NCBI RefSeq assembly: GCF_022179545.1
Contig: NZ_AP025518.1
Span: forward strand, 5,828,001 to 5,892,000
Direction: 5' to 3'
Origin: Mycolicibacterium fortuitum subsp. fortuitum
GTDB taxonomy: Bacteria; Actinomycetota; Actinomycetes; Mycobacteriales; Mycobacteriaceae
DNA length: 64,000 bases
The notes under the pieces are model-generated. The model was not told where the DNA came from and ran no database searches. It saw nothing but the letters and a program-made list of their open reading frames with translations. Positions 15,629 through 26,600 of this stretch are shown here, piece by piece; positions within the stretch are counted from its first letter, which is position 1, and each line of letters opens with the position of its first letter. The translations under genes and the position numbers were made by a program.

Positions 15629-17149
15629 CTAGGTCAGCAGACCGGCCAAGCTGAGCTGGTTGGCCGCGGCGTACACCTGCGCGTCGGGACGCTCGTCGAA
15701 CACTGCCGCCACGTCGTCGACAGTGGCGGTGCCCTCGGTGGCCACCTCCAACAGAGCCTGGCACGCTTGCGTCGTCGATGCTCCGGTCTGACCCGTCATC
15801 GCGGCAACCGTAGCGTCCGGCGTCCAGATGGCCGGAACCGGCGCGTCGAGCTCGCCGGAGGTGTCCGTGCTGCCGCGATACCACTGACCGTTGTCCCACC
15901 AGTAGCAGAAGCTGAGCAGCCCGTTGCGATTTCGGGTGTTCAACACCGAGTCGTTGACCCACGCCGGAGCGCCGCCGTACAGATCGGGCAGCGGACCGCC
16001 ACCGTTGTACGCGGCCTCCAACAACTCTGAGTTCCATTTCCCGCCGGAGAGCACCGCACGGTCACCGGGCAGCAGGTACAGCGTCGACCCGCTGCGGGCA
16101 TCGCTCTCGAACCAGGCGTACCCGGGGTAGATACGTGGGCCCCAGCCCGAGCCGATTCCGACGTAGGTGGCCGACAACACCGCCCACCGCGCCAGTAGGT
16201 CGGGAAGCGGCGGGATCTGGTCGGTGACGACGGCGACGCGGCCTGCCGCCTCGTCGGCTCGGGCCGCCTCCGCTGCCCGAGCCGCGTCACGGCCCTGCGC
16301 GTCGGGACCGGCGGTATAGCCGGCCAGCCACACGGGTACCTGCCTGCGGGGATAGGTGTCGAGATCGTTGCGATAGTGCTCGGCCGCCACGATCTGGTCG
16401 TCGGGGAACGGCTCGTCGCCGTAGTCGTAGTCGACCGTCGCCTGACCGTCGTTGGTGACGTTCAACAGCAGCCGCCACCACGGCCCGGCACTCATGCGGG
16501 CCGAGACCTCGCGTTGTTCGCGCACCAGGTCGGCGATCGATTGCGGCACCGGAACCAGGCCGGTACGGTCCTGTGCCCAGAACTGGAGCTGGGCGATCTG
16601 GGATGTGACGGTGAAGGCGAACACCGCGGAGAACTCATCCCAGCCTTGCGGGCCGAGCTGTGCCAGCTGCTGCACGATAGCGTCGATGAGGCGGGCCGCC
16701 TCCTCGGCTGTCGCGGCGTCCGCGCTGGCCGATGCGTCGCCCACGGGCGCCGGAGGTTCGTCGACGATCGTGAAATCGGCGATCACCCCTGGATCGTCGG
16801 CGGCGGCCAGCCTGAACTGCTTCTCGAACTCGGCCATGAAGGCCGCTTCGTCGGTGGCCTGACCGTTCGGCCGGGCCGCGGGTTCCTGGGCGCTGAACGC
16901 CTCGCGCGCCTGCTGCGGCGGAACCGAAGACGACACCTCTTCGATGCGTCCGGAGTCTCCGACCAGGAAGATCGAGCGCCCGACCGGGATGTCCAGGAAC
17001 GCCATCGGGTCGCTGTCGTCGACCTCGACGGGCGCGTAGACACTCCAGCCCTTCTCGAAACGATCGGCTGCCAGCCCGTCGGTCGGGTAGTCGAGCCCTC
17101 GCGACCTGATCCAGTTTGCGACCAACGAGATTGCCTGTGCCGCTTCCAT
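15629..17149 (-). CDS. Putative multi-domain immunity protein (Imm35/YrhB-like + DUF600-like)
   Basis: A 506-residue protein, four genes downstream in the toxin operon. Residues 1-80 (GWSVYAPVEVDDSDPMAFLD, then SIFLVGDSGRIEEV) resemble Imm35/YrhB-type immunity domains. Residues about 165-300 contain SAGPWWRLLLNVTNDGQ, VDYDYGDEPFPDDQ and YPRRQVPVWLAGY, a pattern I associate with actinobacterial immunity-like proteins near ESX toxins. The C-terminal 170 residues are a further globular region rich in Trp and Gly. I chose the ATG at 17149 because the long upstream extension in this frame is antisense-like, Arg-rich and overlaps two other genes. No signal peptide is seen. It probably neutralises one or more domains of the giant protein in the cytosol; that is inference from position. 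Confidence 0.65.
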   Translation of the reverse strand: MEAAQAISLVANWIRSRGLDYPTDGLAADRFEKGWSVYAPVEVDDSDPMAFLDIPVGRSIFLVGDSGRIEEVSSSVPPQQAREAFSAQEPAARPNGQATDEAAFMAEFEKQFRLAAADDPGVIADFTIVDEPPAPVGDASASADAATAEEAARLIDAIVQQLAQLGPQGWDEFSAVFAFTVTSQIAQLQFWAQDRTGLVPVPQSIADLVREQREVSARMSAGPWWRLLLNVTNDGQATVDYDYGDEPFPDDQIVAAEHYRNDLDTYPRRQVPVWLAGYTAGPDAQGRDAARAAEAARADEAAGRVAVVTDQIPPLPDLLARWAVLSATYVGIGSGWGPRIYPGYAWFESDARSGSTLYLLPGDRAVLSGGKWNSELLEAAYNGGGPLPDLYGGAPAWVNDSVLNTRNRNGLLSFCYWWDNGQWYRGSTDTSGELDAPVPAIWTPDATVAAMTGQTGASTTQACQALLEVATEGTATVDDVAAVFDERPDAQVYAAANQLSLAGLLT

Positions 17150-17154
17150 CACGT

Positions 17155-17391
17155 CTACCTTCCCGTGTTCTTCTGCTCGGCTTCGATGACATCGGCGAGT
17201 GCAGCGCGTTCGGCCTGTTGTCTGGCCAGCAGGTCCGCGCTGAATGCCGTCCACTCGGCGTCCTGTTCGGATGTCATCTGCGCACCGTCGACCTCGGATT
17301 CGATGTCGGGATGAGCTTCGTGGAATCGCGCGAACAGCGCACTCATCTCGCGGCTGTGCCTGCGATTGAGCTCGATCCTTCGTGGGTCCAT
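17155..17391 (-). CDS. Small helical protein of the toxin operon
   Basis: A 78-residue, strongly charged, all-helical protein (SREMSALFARFHEAHPDIES, then DLLARQQAERAALADVIEAE). I do not recognise a family. It lies between two other small operon genes with gaps of two and five bases, so it is almost certainly translated as part of the toxin operon. A role as immunity or chaperone subunit is possible but rests only on position. A coiled-coil is likely in the C-terminal half. Confidence 0.6.
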   Translation of the reverse strand: MDPRRIELNRRHSREMSALFARFHEAHPDIESEVDGAQMTSEQDAEWTAFSADLLARQQAERAALADVIEAEQKNTGR

Positions 17392-17393
17392 GT

Positions 17394-17651
17394 CTATTCC
17401 CCGGTGTCCGGATACAGCGCCAGCTGGTCGAACACCACCAGGGCGACCCGGTTGGGATCGTCGACCGGATGTACCCGCAGGGTGTGGTGCGGGTTGGGGG
17501 TGTCATCCACGATGACAACGGTTTTGATGCCCTCGGGCAGATTCGCCGGCCAGTCGATCTCATCGGTGGGTTCGTCGACGAGCACCCGCGCGCGCCTACC
17601 GCGCAATCCGGTCTGGTCGTACCGCAACGGCGTGGGCTGCTCGCTGCTCAT
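17394..17651 (-). CDS. Small putative immunity protein directly after the giant gene
   Basis: An 85-residue protein with a mixed alpha/beta look (RARVLVDEPTDEIDW, KTVVIVDDTPNPHHTLRVHP, NRVALVVFDQLALYPD). The ATG at 17651 overlaps the stop of the 14.9-kb toxin gene by four bases, the classical position of an immunity gene. I do not recognise a named immunity family. It is cytosolic by sequence (no signal peptide or membrane segment). Which of the giant protein's enzymatic domains it would inhibit cannot be told. Confidence 0.65.
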   Translation of the reverse strand: MSSEQPTPLRYDQTGLRGRRARVLVDEPTDEIDWPANLPEGIKTVVIVDDTPNPHHTLRVHPVDDPNRVALVVFDQLALYPDTGE

Positions 17652-20600
17652 GTCGTGTCACCTTCCTGGTCCTGATCTTGCGGGCCGCCGTCGTCGGGTC
17701 CCCTCATCGGCGGCAGATCGGGCGGATTCTCCGGATCGATGCCGAGTTCTGCGTTCACACTGCCACGGCTGCGCGTGGAGCTGGCAATGATGGCCTCGTA
17801 GATCTCGTCACCGACGCGGCCTTTCGCCCGGTTGCGCTCGACGAGCTCCTCGAACGTCGGATTCTGTTCGTTCTCGTTGAGCCATTCGGCTGTGGCTCGG
17901 TCTGCCATCAGGGACCGGGTCCACGACCGGATGGTCGCCCGCATCCCGTACATGGTCCTGGCCCGTTCCTCGACGCTCACGCCGTCACGCAGGAGCTGGT
18001 CCCGTAGTTCCCTCATCCGCAGCTCGTAGTTGGTGTAGACGGTGCGGGTCTCCTCATTGGTCAGTGTCCCCGCCGAGTAGTGACTGTGGGTGGCGGCGTC
18101 GATGATGGCGTTGTACACGTCGTCCCCGGTGAGTCCCTTGCGTTCGTACCGGGCGACGAGGTCGTCGAAGCTGGGGTTGCTCTCGTTGGCCGCCATCCAG
18201 TCGGCCGCCGGGCGGTTCTCCATCAGTTCGCGCGTCCAGGCGCGCAGTGAACTGCGCAGGCCCGACAGGGTTCTGGCCCGATCCTCAGCACTGCGGCCGT
18301 CATTGACCATCTGCGCATTGAGGGCCCTCAGGCCGAGCTCGAATTGCGAATACACCGCACCGGTTTCGATATCGGTCAAGCTGCCCGGAGCCAGGCGACT
18401 GTGCGTCGAGCTGTCAATGATCGCCTCGAAGATCGCGTCGCCGGTCAGACCGCGTTCCGCGTTGCGGGCGACCAGATCTTCGAAGGTCGGGTTGACGGTG
18501 GCACGCGCCAGGAACTCTGCGGCATCCCGGTTGCTCATCAGGTCGTAGGCCCAGCTGCGCAACGAATTCCGCATTGCCGAAAGCCGACGCGCGCGCTCCT
18601 CGGCACTGACTCCGGCTTCGGCGAGTTGCTCGTTGAGGTCGCGCATCCGCGCTTCACCCTCGCTGAACGCCGCGATCGCCTGGCCCTCCGACAGCGTCCC
18701 GGATGCATGGTCAGGCAGGCCGAGGTCACGGGCCGGATGGCCCTTCACATCCCCGACTGAATCAGCAGCCTGCATACCCAGCTGCAGCGGCACATCGTGC
18801 AGCGGTCGTATCGGCTCGCCGTTCTCGTCGAGGTAGCCGACCGCGGTGCGGTCCACCTCGCCGACCCACTCCGGTGGCCAGGGCGAGTACTGCCTGGTAC
18901 GCGGGTCGTAGAGCTGCACCTGCCGGCCGTCGGTGACGGCGAGATAGGCGTGGGCCTCCCGCTGTGGGCCGTCGGATCTCCAGCGGGATACCACGATTGC
19001 CGATGATCCGGCGGGCCTGCCCAATAGCTCTGCCTCGATGTCATCGTGGGTCGCGAACTCGGATCGGGCCTGCGCCGCCTCGAACAGTGCCCACGCCGGC
19101 ACGCCCGTGCTCGAGGGGGCGATAGACAAGTCGAAGCGCCGGGGATGCAGCCGCGACAACTCGCCGGCCACGCCGTGCGCACAGTTGTCGCGGGCCGCGG
19201 ACGGAGCGTTCTCGCGCCCGAACAGGTTCTTCAGCCAACCCTTCAGACCTGTGGGGGGCGGAGCAATCGACGCCGGGTCGAGGTACTTGACGTAGTGCAC
19301 GCCGTTGCTGTGTTTCCCGGCGGCGCCGTCCAGCAGGCGCTGACCCAGATCCGGTTCCTCGCGGGTGGCCAGATTTGCCAGGTCTATGGGCTCCGGCAGG
19401 CGCGGATTGCTCGGATCCAACTGTGAGACAACCTGATCCAGAAGGTCCTTGGCTTCGTCGCTGACGGTCTCCCTCAGCTTGCCGGCGGACTGCTTCACTC
19501 GGTCGAGCGATTGCTGCAGCTGGGCGGGCCGGGGATCCCAGGCGTAACCGCGTCGGGCGAAGGCGAAGCTGCCCTTGTCATGCGTCGTGATTTGGATGTG
19601 ATCGACGCCCGAGCGCACGTACAAGCGTTCCAGCTCGTAGGTGACGGCCTTGGAGAACCCTTTGCCGCGCAAGGGCGTGCCGTCGGGCAGCTTCTCATCG
19701 ATCACAAGTCCGGTGTGATAAGCGACGAGATTGCCCGCACCGTCCCTGTCGAACGACCGTTGGATGGTCCCGATCTTGTTGTTGCCGTGGAAGATATCGC
19801 CGGTCAGCATGACGTCGCCAGGCAGGTTCTCGGCTCGGAAATGTATGCGGTACGGGCCATACCTGCCGGACAGATCGTGGGCGAGCCGGCGAACCCGGGT
19901 CCGGTCGGTGGCGTTGTCGACCACGTCACCGAGCGGTTCGGCGTAGCGGGTGTCCACGAGCCGGTCGGCCGGGTCCTGGGCGCGATAGTCGGCCTGGCGC
20001 CGCGCGAAGTCCGGATCGCTCTGCGGGCCTTGAACATTGCCGACCGCATCAGCGGCGTCGAGCTGCAGTGGGACGTCAACCGTCATCGGCCCGACAGGAT
20101 CGCCGTTGGTCTGCAGGTACCCGACAGCGGTCTGCGTCACCGCGTGCCGGCCCCAGTGTGGGGGCCACGGCGAGTACTTCCGGGTGTGCGGATCGTACAG
20201 CCGCACCTCACCGTCTACCTTGACCGCCAGGTAGGCGTGACCACCTTGCCGTCCGCCCGCCCACTGCGAGGTCAGCACGGCCACCCGCAGCGTCGGATCC
20301 CCCAGCAGCGTCGATTCGACCTCGTCGTACGTCGCGAACCGGGCATCGGCGCCGACTGCCCGGAACAGCGCCCGCGCGGGCACCCCGCGCCGCGACGGCC
20401 TGGTATCCAACTCGAACTTGCGGCCGTCGAACAACGAGGACAGCTCTTCGGTGACGGTGACCGCACAATTGGGCGGCCGACGCCACAGCACATTCCAGAA
20501 TCGCCTGGCGTCGGCGCGATCTCCGGCGGGTTCGACCGTACGCAGCATCGGCGCGTGCCGACTCCGGCCCAACTCGAAGCGGTGTTGCTCAGTGATGACG

Positions 20601-23600
20601 GCGTCAGTACGCCCGGCAGCGATCCGACCGAGGTTTGTCGTCGCCTCCGTGTTCAGGAAGTAGGTCTGATGGGTGCCGCCCGTGAACAGGCGGTTCATGG
20701 ACGCCTGCGGTTCGGCGGTGACCCGCACGGCGCCGAAGGAATCCATCGCCGGGTCGGTGCCCAGGCCGATTCCGAGGATCCGTCCGTTGGAACCGGCAGT
20801 GCGCCCGCCCAGCGCGGTCACCACATCTCGTGACGACGACGCGGCGAAAACGTTCTCGGCGCCGATACCGAACTCGCCGGCAGTGCGCACGGGGCCCGCT
20901 CCGGGTGAGCCGACCAGGGATACGGTGCGGACGTGGCCGGCGAATCTGCCGTTCTGGCCGGCGTATCCGGTGGTGGTAGAGCCGTAGGAGTAGCCGAAAA
21001 TGTGGTTGCCGGTGAAGCGGCGGCCGCCGGCGGCCAGCGCGTCACGGGCAGCATTGAATGCCCTGATGTCGCTGTAGAGGATATCTCCGCCGGTGCGGGC
21101 CATGCCGTGGCCGGCGGCCCGCAGGATGTTCCAGCCGCTCGGCGCGTCGTATCCGATCCAGGCGATCGAGGCCGCCGACAGTCCCGGGTTCTCCTGTTGC
21201 ACTGCCTGAAGGTGATGCAGCGCCGAGGTGGTGTTGAAACCCAGCAGAGTGTCAACCGAGCTGGCGACTCCGGGCACATGCCAGGACACCGATTCCGCGG
21301 TGTAAGGGTCGGCCCCGTAACTGAGCACGGCGCGTCCGGCGTCGCCGAACTCAGATACGTCCAATGCCAACAGCATGGGTGGTTTCAGTCCTGCCTGCAC
21401 CGCGTCGCCATCTGCCTTGCGTATCGCGAGGTCGAGTTTGTCCATGCGGCGCAGCAGTTTGCGCTCGGTCCGGGTCAGCCGTTCACCGCGGTCCACCTTC
21501 GACTGAGCGGCGTCCGCTTGGTCTTTCATCTGTTGCAGTACGGCGCGGTTCGCGCGATCACGGTCTGCCGCATCGATTCCTTCGGCATTGCCGATGTGCT
21601 GCGGGTACGCCGCGATGAGGTCGTTGCGCTCAGCTGGGTTCAGCCCGGACCACCAGCGGGCGTTGTTGGCCGCACGCGCCGACGCTTCCTCGGCTGGGCC
21701 GCGCGGATTGCGCAGTTCATCGGGCCGTACCGGTGGAATCCGGCGCGCCAGCGCGTCGTCGGCCTTCTGCTGAAGCGTCTGGCGGTCAACGGCTTCCACC
21801 GGACTGTCCGGTCGGGTGACGGAATGCTGTTGTGGCGCAGGCTCACCCACCAACGCGTCGGTCCGGCCCGGGTGATCGGTGGCGACCCAGTCCACCCCGA
21901 GGTCCCGCGCGAACCGCACGTCGGCCTCGTTGTTGACCGTCCAGCAGTAGGTGGCCAATCCCCGCGCGGCCGCCGCCCCGACGAGTTCGGGATTGTTGCG
22001 CAGCGTTTCGATCGACGGGCCGATCGCCGTGGCGCCCACGATGCCGGCCAGATACCGGGCCGACGGACCCAACAGGACCGTGGGGACATTGGGGGCGGCC
22101 ATCCGAACTCGCACCAATGCGTCGGGGTAGAACGAGATCACCGCCGCCTTGACCAACTGGTCCGGCCCGGGGTTGGTCAGCCCGTGCCGTTCCAGCGCGG
22201 CGACCACCTCGCGTTCGATCTTCAGGCCCTGCTGCGCAGGATGTTTGGTCTCGATGAACAACGTCACCGGGCGGTCTGCGTCCTGCGCGAGCTGGATGAA
22301 CTCGTCGATGGTCAGGATGCCGTGACCGTCGAAATCGAGTGCCTGCAGCTCGGCCAGAGTCATGTCACCGACGCGGCCGGTCCCGTTCGAGGTGCGGTCC
22401 ACGGTCTTGTCGTGGATCAGCACCAGTTGACCGTCCTTGGTGAGCCGGACATCGCACTCGAGGGCGTCAGCGCCCTGCCGCAGTGCTTCGGTGTACGCGG
22501 CGCGGGTCTGCTCCGGGAAGTCGTGGGAGGCGCCCCGGTGCGCCACCACCTGAGTCACGGGACGCTCGGCCGGGCTCCGGGTGTCCGCCTGGGTGACGAC
22601 GTGGTTCCCGGTGAACGGTCCGGCCTCACCCAGCGCGTGCCGGGTGGCGTGGAAATCGGACAGTTGCTGGTGCAGTGCCCCGGTGTCACCCACCCAGGCG
22701 ATGGACGCGGAATCCCGGGATCCCTGCAGCCCGTCGAGTGCGCGCGCTGTGACGGTGGCGAGCTGCTCGATCGACCCGCGGACGGTCTGCCACGTCACGC
22801 GCGAAGCGTGGAACGGGTCGGCGCCGAAGCTGATGACCGCGTGCCCACCGCCGTCGAAGGCCGAGGTGTCCAACGCGAGCACCAGCGGGGTGTCCAGACC
22901 GGCCCGCGCCGCATCCGCGTCGGCCTTACGCACCGCGAGGTCGAGCCGGTCGATGCGCTCCAGGAAGGCACGTTCCTCGCGGGTGACCGGACTGAACTGG
23001 TCGAGCTTGGTGCGGATGTGATCGGCGCGGTCTCGATAGTGCTGCAGTGCATCCCGATTGGCGGTGTCACGCTCGGCAGCCGTCCGGGTGTCGGCATTGC
23101 CGTTGTCCAGCCCATCCGGGACGCCCTGGACCCGGCCGATGGCGGATGCGGCGAACTGGTTGTACCACCGCCCCTCGTGAACAGGTTCACCGTCGGCGTC
23201 CAGATAGCCCACGGCGGTCTGGGTCACGGCGTCCTGTCCCCAGAACGGCGGCCACCCCGAATACGTCCGGCTGTGCGGATCGTAGAGACGTACCCGGCCG
23301 TCGACGTTGACCGCCATGTACGCGTGGCCGACCGGTTGTCCGCCGCTCCAGCGCGACGCCATCACCGCCATCGTGCCCGAGGGCCGGCTCAGCAGTTCCT
23401 GCTCGATGTCCGCGTACGTCGCGAAGTGAGCGCTCGATCCGAACGCCCGGAACATCGCCCGAGCGGGCGTCCCGCGACGCGACGGCGCGACGTCGAGCTG
23501 GACGTTCCGGCGAGTCCGAGCCCGGACTTCGTCGACCAGTGCCTGGGCACAGTCGCTGCCTCGGGTCCAGTTCGGGATGCGGTTCCGTTGGTGGGTGTCG

Positions 23601-26600
23601 GTCGGGTGGAAGCCACCGGGATCGTCGTCGAGCCGCATGACCGGTCGGGCTGCCGCGGGTTCGATCGTGCGGGAACGGTTTCCGTCGACGGTACGGTGTG
23701 GTTCGGTGTGAACGTCGTCGTAGTTCCCGGCGGCTATGCGGCCGATGTTGGTCAGCGACTCGGTACGGATCGCGTGAGACGGGGTGACCAGCCACTGCCG
23801 GGTGCCCGGTCCGTCGGATTCCAGGAAGTCAAAGTAGGCGTTGTGCGTCGTCAGGGTGTCTTTGCGGTCCATCGACGCCGGGAACTCACCGCTGACGCGT
23901 CGCGCCCCGAACGTGTCCATCGCCGGGTCGGTACCGAGACCGGTCCCGAAGCGCCCCATCGAATCTGGCGTCCGCCCACCCAGACCGGTGACGAAGTCCC
24001 GCGACGACGAGACCACGAACACCCTGCCCTCGTCGAGACCGAAATCACCGGCATGCTGCAACGAGCCCGCACCCGGTGAGCCGACCAGCGTCACCGTGGT
24101 GACGTGGGGAGCGAGCCGTCCGTCGACCCCGGCGTAGCTCGTGGTGGTCGATCCGTACGAGTGGCCGAATATGTGGTTGCCCGTGAAGTGGCTTCCGTCC
24201 CCGGCGAATGCGTCCCGGACGGCGGTGAACGTGCTGATGTCGGTGTAGAGCATCTCGCCACCGCGTTGCGCCAAGGTGGTACCTGCCACCCGCGCCGACG
24301 CCGATCCGTTCGGCGCGTCATAGCCCAGCCAGGCGATCGAAGCGGACGACAAGGACGGGTTCTCGGCGTGCACCGACTGCTGGATGTTCAACGCGCAGTG
24401 CATGATGTAGTCGAGCTTGTCCAGCTGCGAGCCCAGGCCAGGGACGTACCAAGACACCGAGTCCGCGGTGTACGGGTCCGCTCCGAAGCTCACCAGCGCG
24501 CGACCGTCACCGCCGAATGCGCCGATATCCAGCGCCAGCAACAGTGGCCGGCCTTCCCCGGCTGCCTGGGAGGCATCGTCGGCCCGCTGCATCGCGGTTT
24601 CGAGCCGGTTGATCCGGACCAGGAAGGCTTCTTCCTTCGGAGTGGTTTTCTGGCCCGCGTCGATCTTGGCCTGCACCGCGGCGGCCTCCTGGGCACGTTG
24701 CCGCAGTACCTGGCGGTTGGCCTGATCGCGAACCGCGGAAGGGACGCCCTCGGCATTGCCGATCTCCTGCAGGTACGCCTGCACGAGCACATCGCGCTGT
24801 CCCGCTTCCAGCCCGGCCCACCAGGCCGCGTTCTGCCGGGCCAGGGCCGCTGCCTCGGGACCGGTGCCCAACGGATGAACCAGATCCCCGGCGGTCATTC
24901 CCGGATTCCGGTTGTGCAGGAGTTCATCTGCGGCAACCTGAACATCAGACGGCGCTGCCTCGCCCGGCTGCCATCGGGGATTCCACCGGCGGCGCTCGCC
25001 CTGATCCACTTGGAGGTCGCCGTCCAGTCGCAGCGCACGACCGGCGGCCGGCTCCACCGTGCGTCCGTCGACGAGGCGGCGAGATTCTTCGAACTGCAGA
25101 TCGTTGGTCCGACCCGCTGCGATCCGGCCGAAGTTGGCCCCCGATTCGGTACGCACCGGCGGACCGTCGCTGTCATCGGCGTGGTGGTGGAAGTAGCTCT
25201 TGTGGGTTCCGAAGGTGCCCGGAGTGTTCATTCCGTCCGCGAACTGGGCAGCCACCCGCACGGCACCGAACTCTTCCATCGCGGGGTCGAAACCCAGGCC
25301 ACGACCGGCGATCCGACCGCCCTCGTCGGGGGTACGACCACCGAACGCGGTCACCGGGTCCAGTGAGGAGGACGCCACGAACACCTGGCCGGGGTCCAAA
25401 CCGAATTCGCCGGCATGCCGGATCGGTCCGGCGCCCGGAGAACCCAGCAGCGTCACCGTGGTGATGTCGCGCTTCAGTCTGCCGTCGGTGCCCGCATAGC
25501 TTGCCGTGGTCGAGCCGTAGGAGTGCGCGAAGATGTGGTTGTTGCGGAATTCACTGCCGTCACCTGCGGTGGTGTTGCGCGCGGCGTTGAACGCCCTGAT
25601 GTCGCTGTACAGAATCTCGCCGCCCCGGCGTGCGAGCTCGTGGCCGACCACCCGTCCGGCGGCCGAACCGTTCGGTGCGTCATAGCCGATCCAGGCGATC
25701 GAGGCCGCCGCCAGCGTCTGGTCCTCGCGCATCGTCGACTGCACATGGTTCAGCGCGTTGCGCATGTTGACTTCGAGCTTGTCGATCGTCGTCGCGAAAC
25801 CCGGCACCAACCAGGACACCGAATCCGCCGTGTACGGGTCGGCACCGAAGCTCACGATCGCGCGGCCGTCGCCGCCGAACGCCGGCGGATCGAACGCCAG
25901 CACCAGCGGCTCGTCGAGGCCGGCCTCCGCGGCTTCGTTCCCCATCCGCTGTAACCCGGCATGCAACCGATTCACCCGCAAAAGGGTCTTCAGTTCGGTG
26001 TCGCTCGGCCGCACTCCGCGGTCGATCTGCGACTGCACGTGATGCTGGAAGCGTTGGATCGCAAGGCGGTTTGCCGCATCGCGATCCGTCGGCGGAATCC
26101 CTTCGGCGTTGCCGATCCGCGCCGGATACGCGTCGATCAGCGTCTGCTGCTGGTCTGCGTCCAGCGATGACCACCATCGCGCATTGGCCTGCGCCCGCGC
26201 CAAGGCGCTGTCGGGCTGGTTCAACGGGTTGACGATGCCGTCGATGGCGACCGGCGGTATCCGTTGCCGCAGTATCCGGTCCGCCGCCGCGAGGACCTCT
26301 TTTCGACGTGCCTGACTGCTGTCCTCGATCGCCGACCAATCGGGCTCGGAGACGGCGTGCTGAGGATCGACGTCGATGTCGGATGCCCGCCACCGCGGGT
26401 TCCACCAGTTGCGGCGCTGGCTGCCGCTGCGGGTCGCCGCGGGTTCGACGGTCTCGCGGCGGGTACCGAACAAGCGTCCCGGCCGCTCGGCCACGGTGCG
26501 AGGTTCTTCGAACCGGAGCCCGTCGAAATTCCCGGAAGCGATCCGGCCGAGGTTGGCCAGCGATTCCGAGGGGACCGCACGGGTGGGTGTGACCAGCCAC

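Noticed and set aside
15629..17563. Longer form of the 506-aa immunity-like protein starting at 17563
   Set aside because: The added 138 codons overlap two small genes in another frame and are Arg/Thr/Pro-rich without structure; the ATG at 17149 follows the previous stop directly.
20933..24079. 1048-codon open frame on the plus strand inside the giant gene
   Set aside because: It is antisense to the hydrolase, GDPD and papain-like coding sequence, rich in Arg, Gly and Val without motifs, and typical of high-GC shadow frames.
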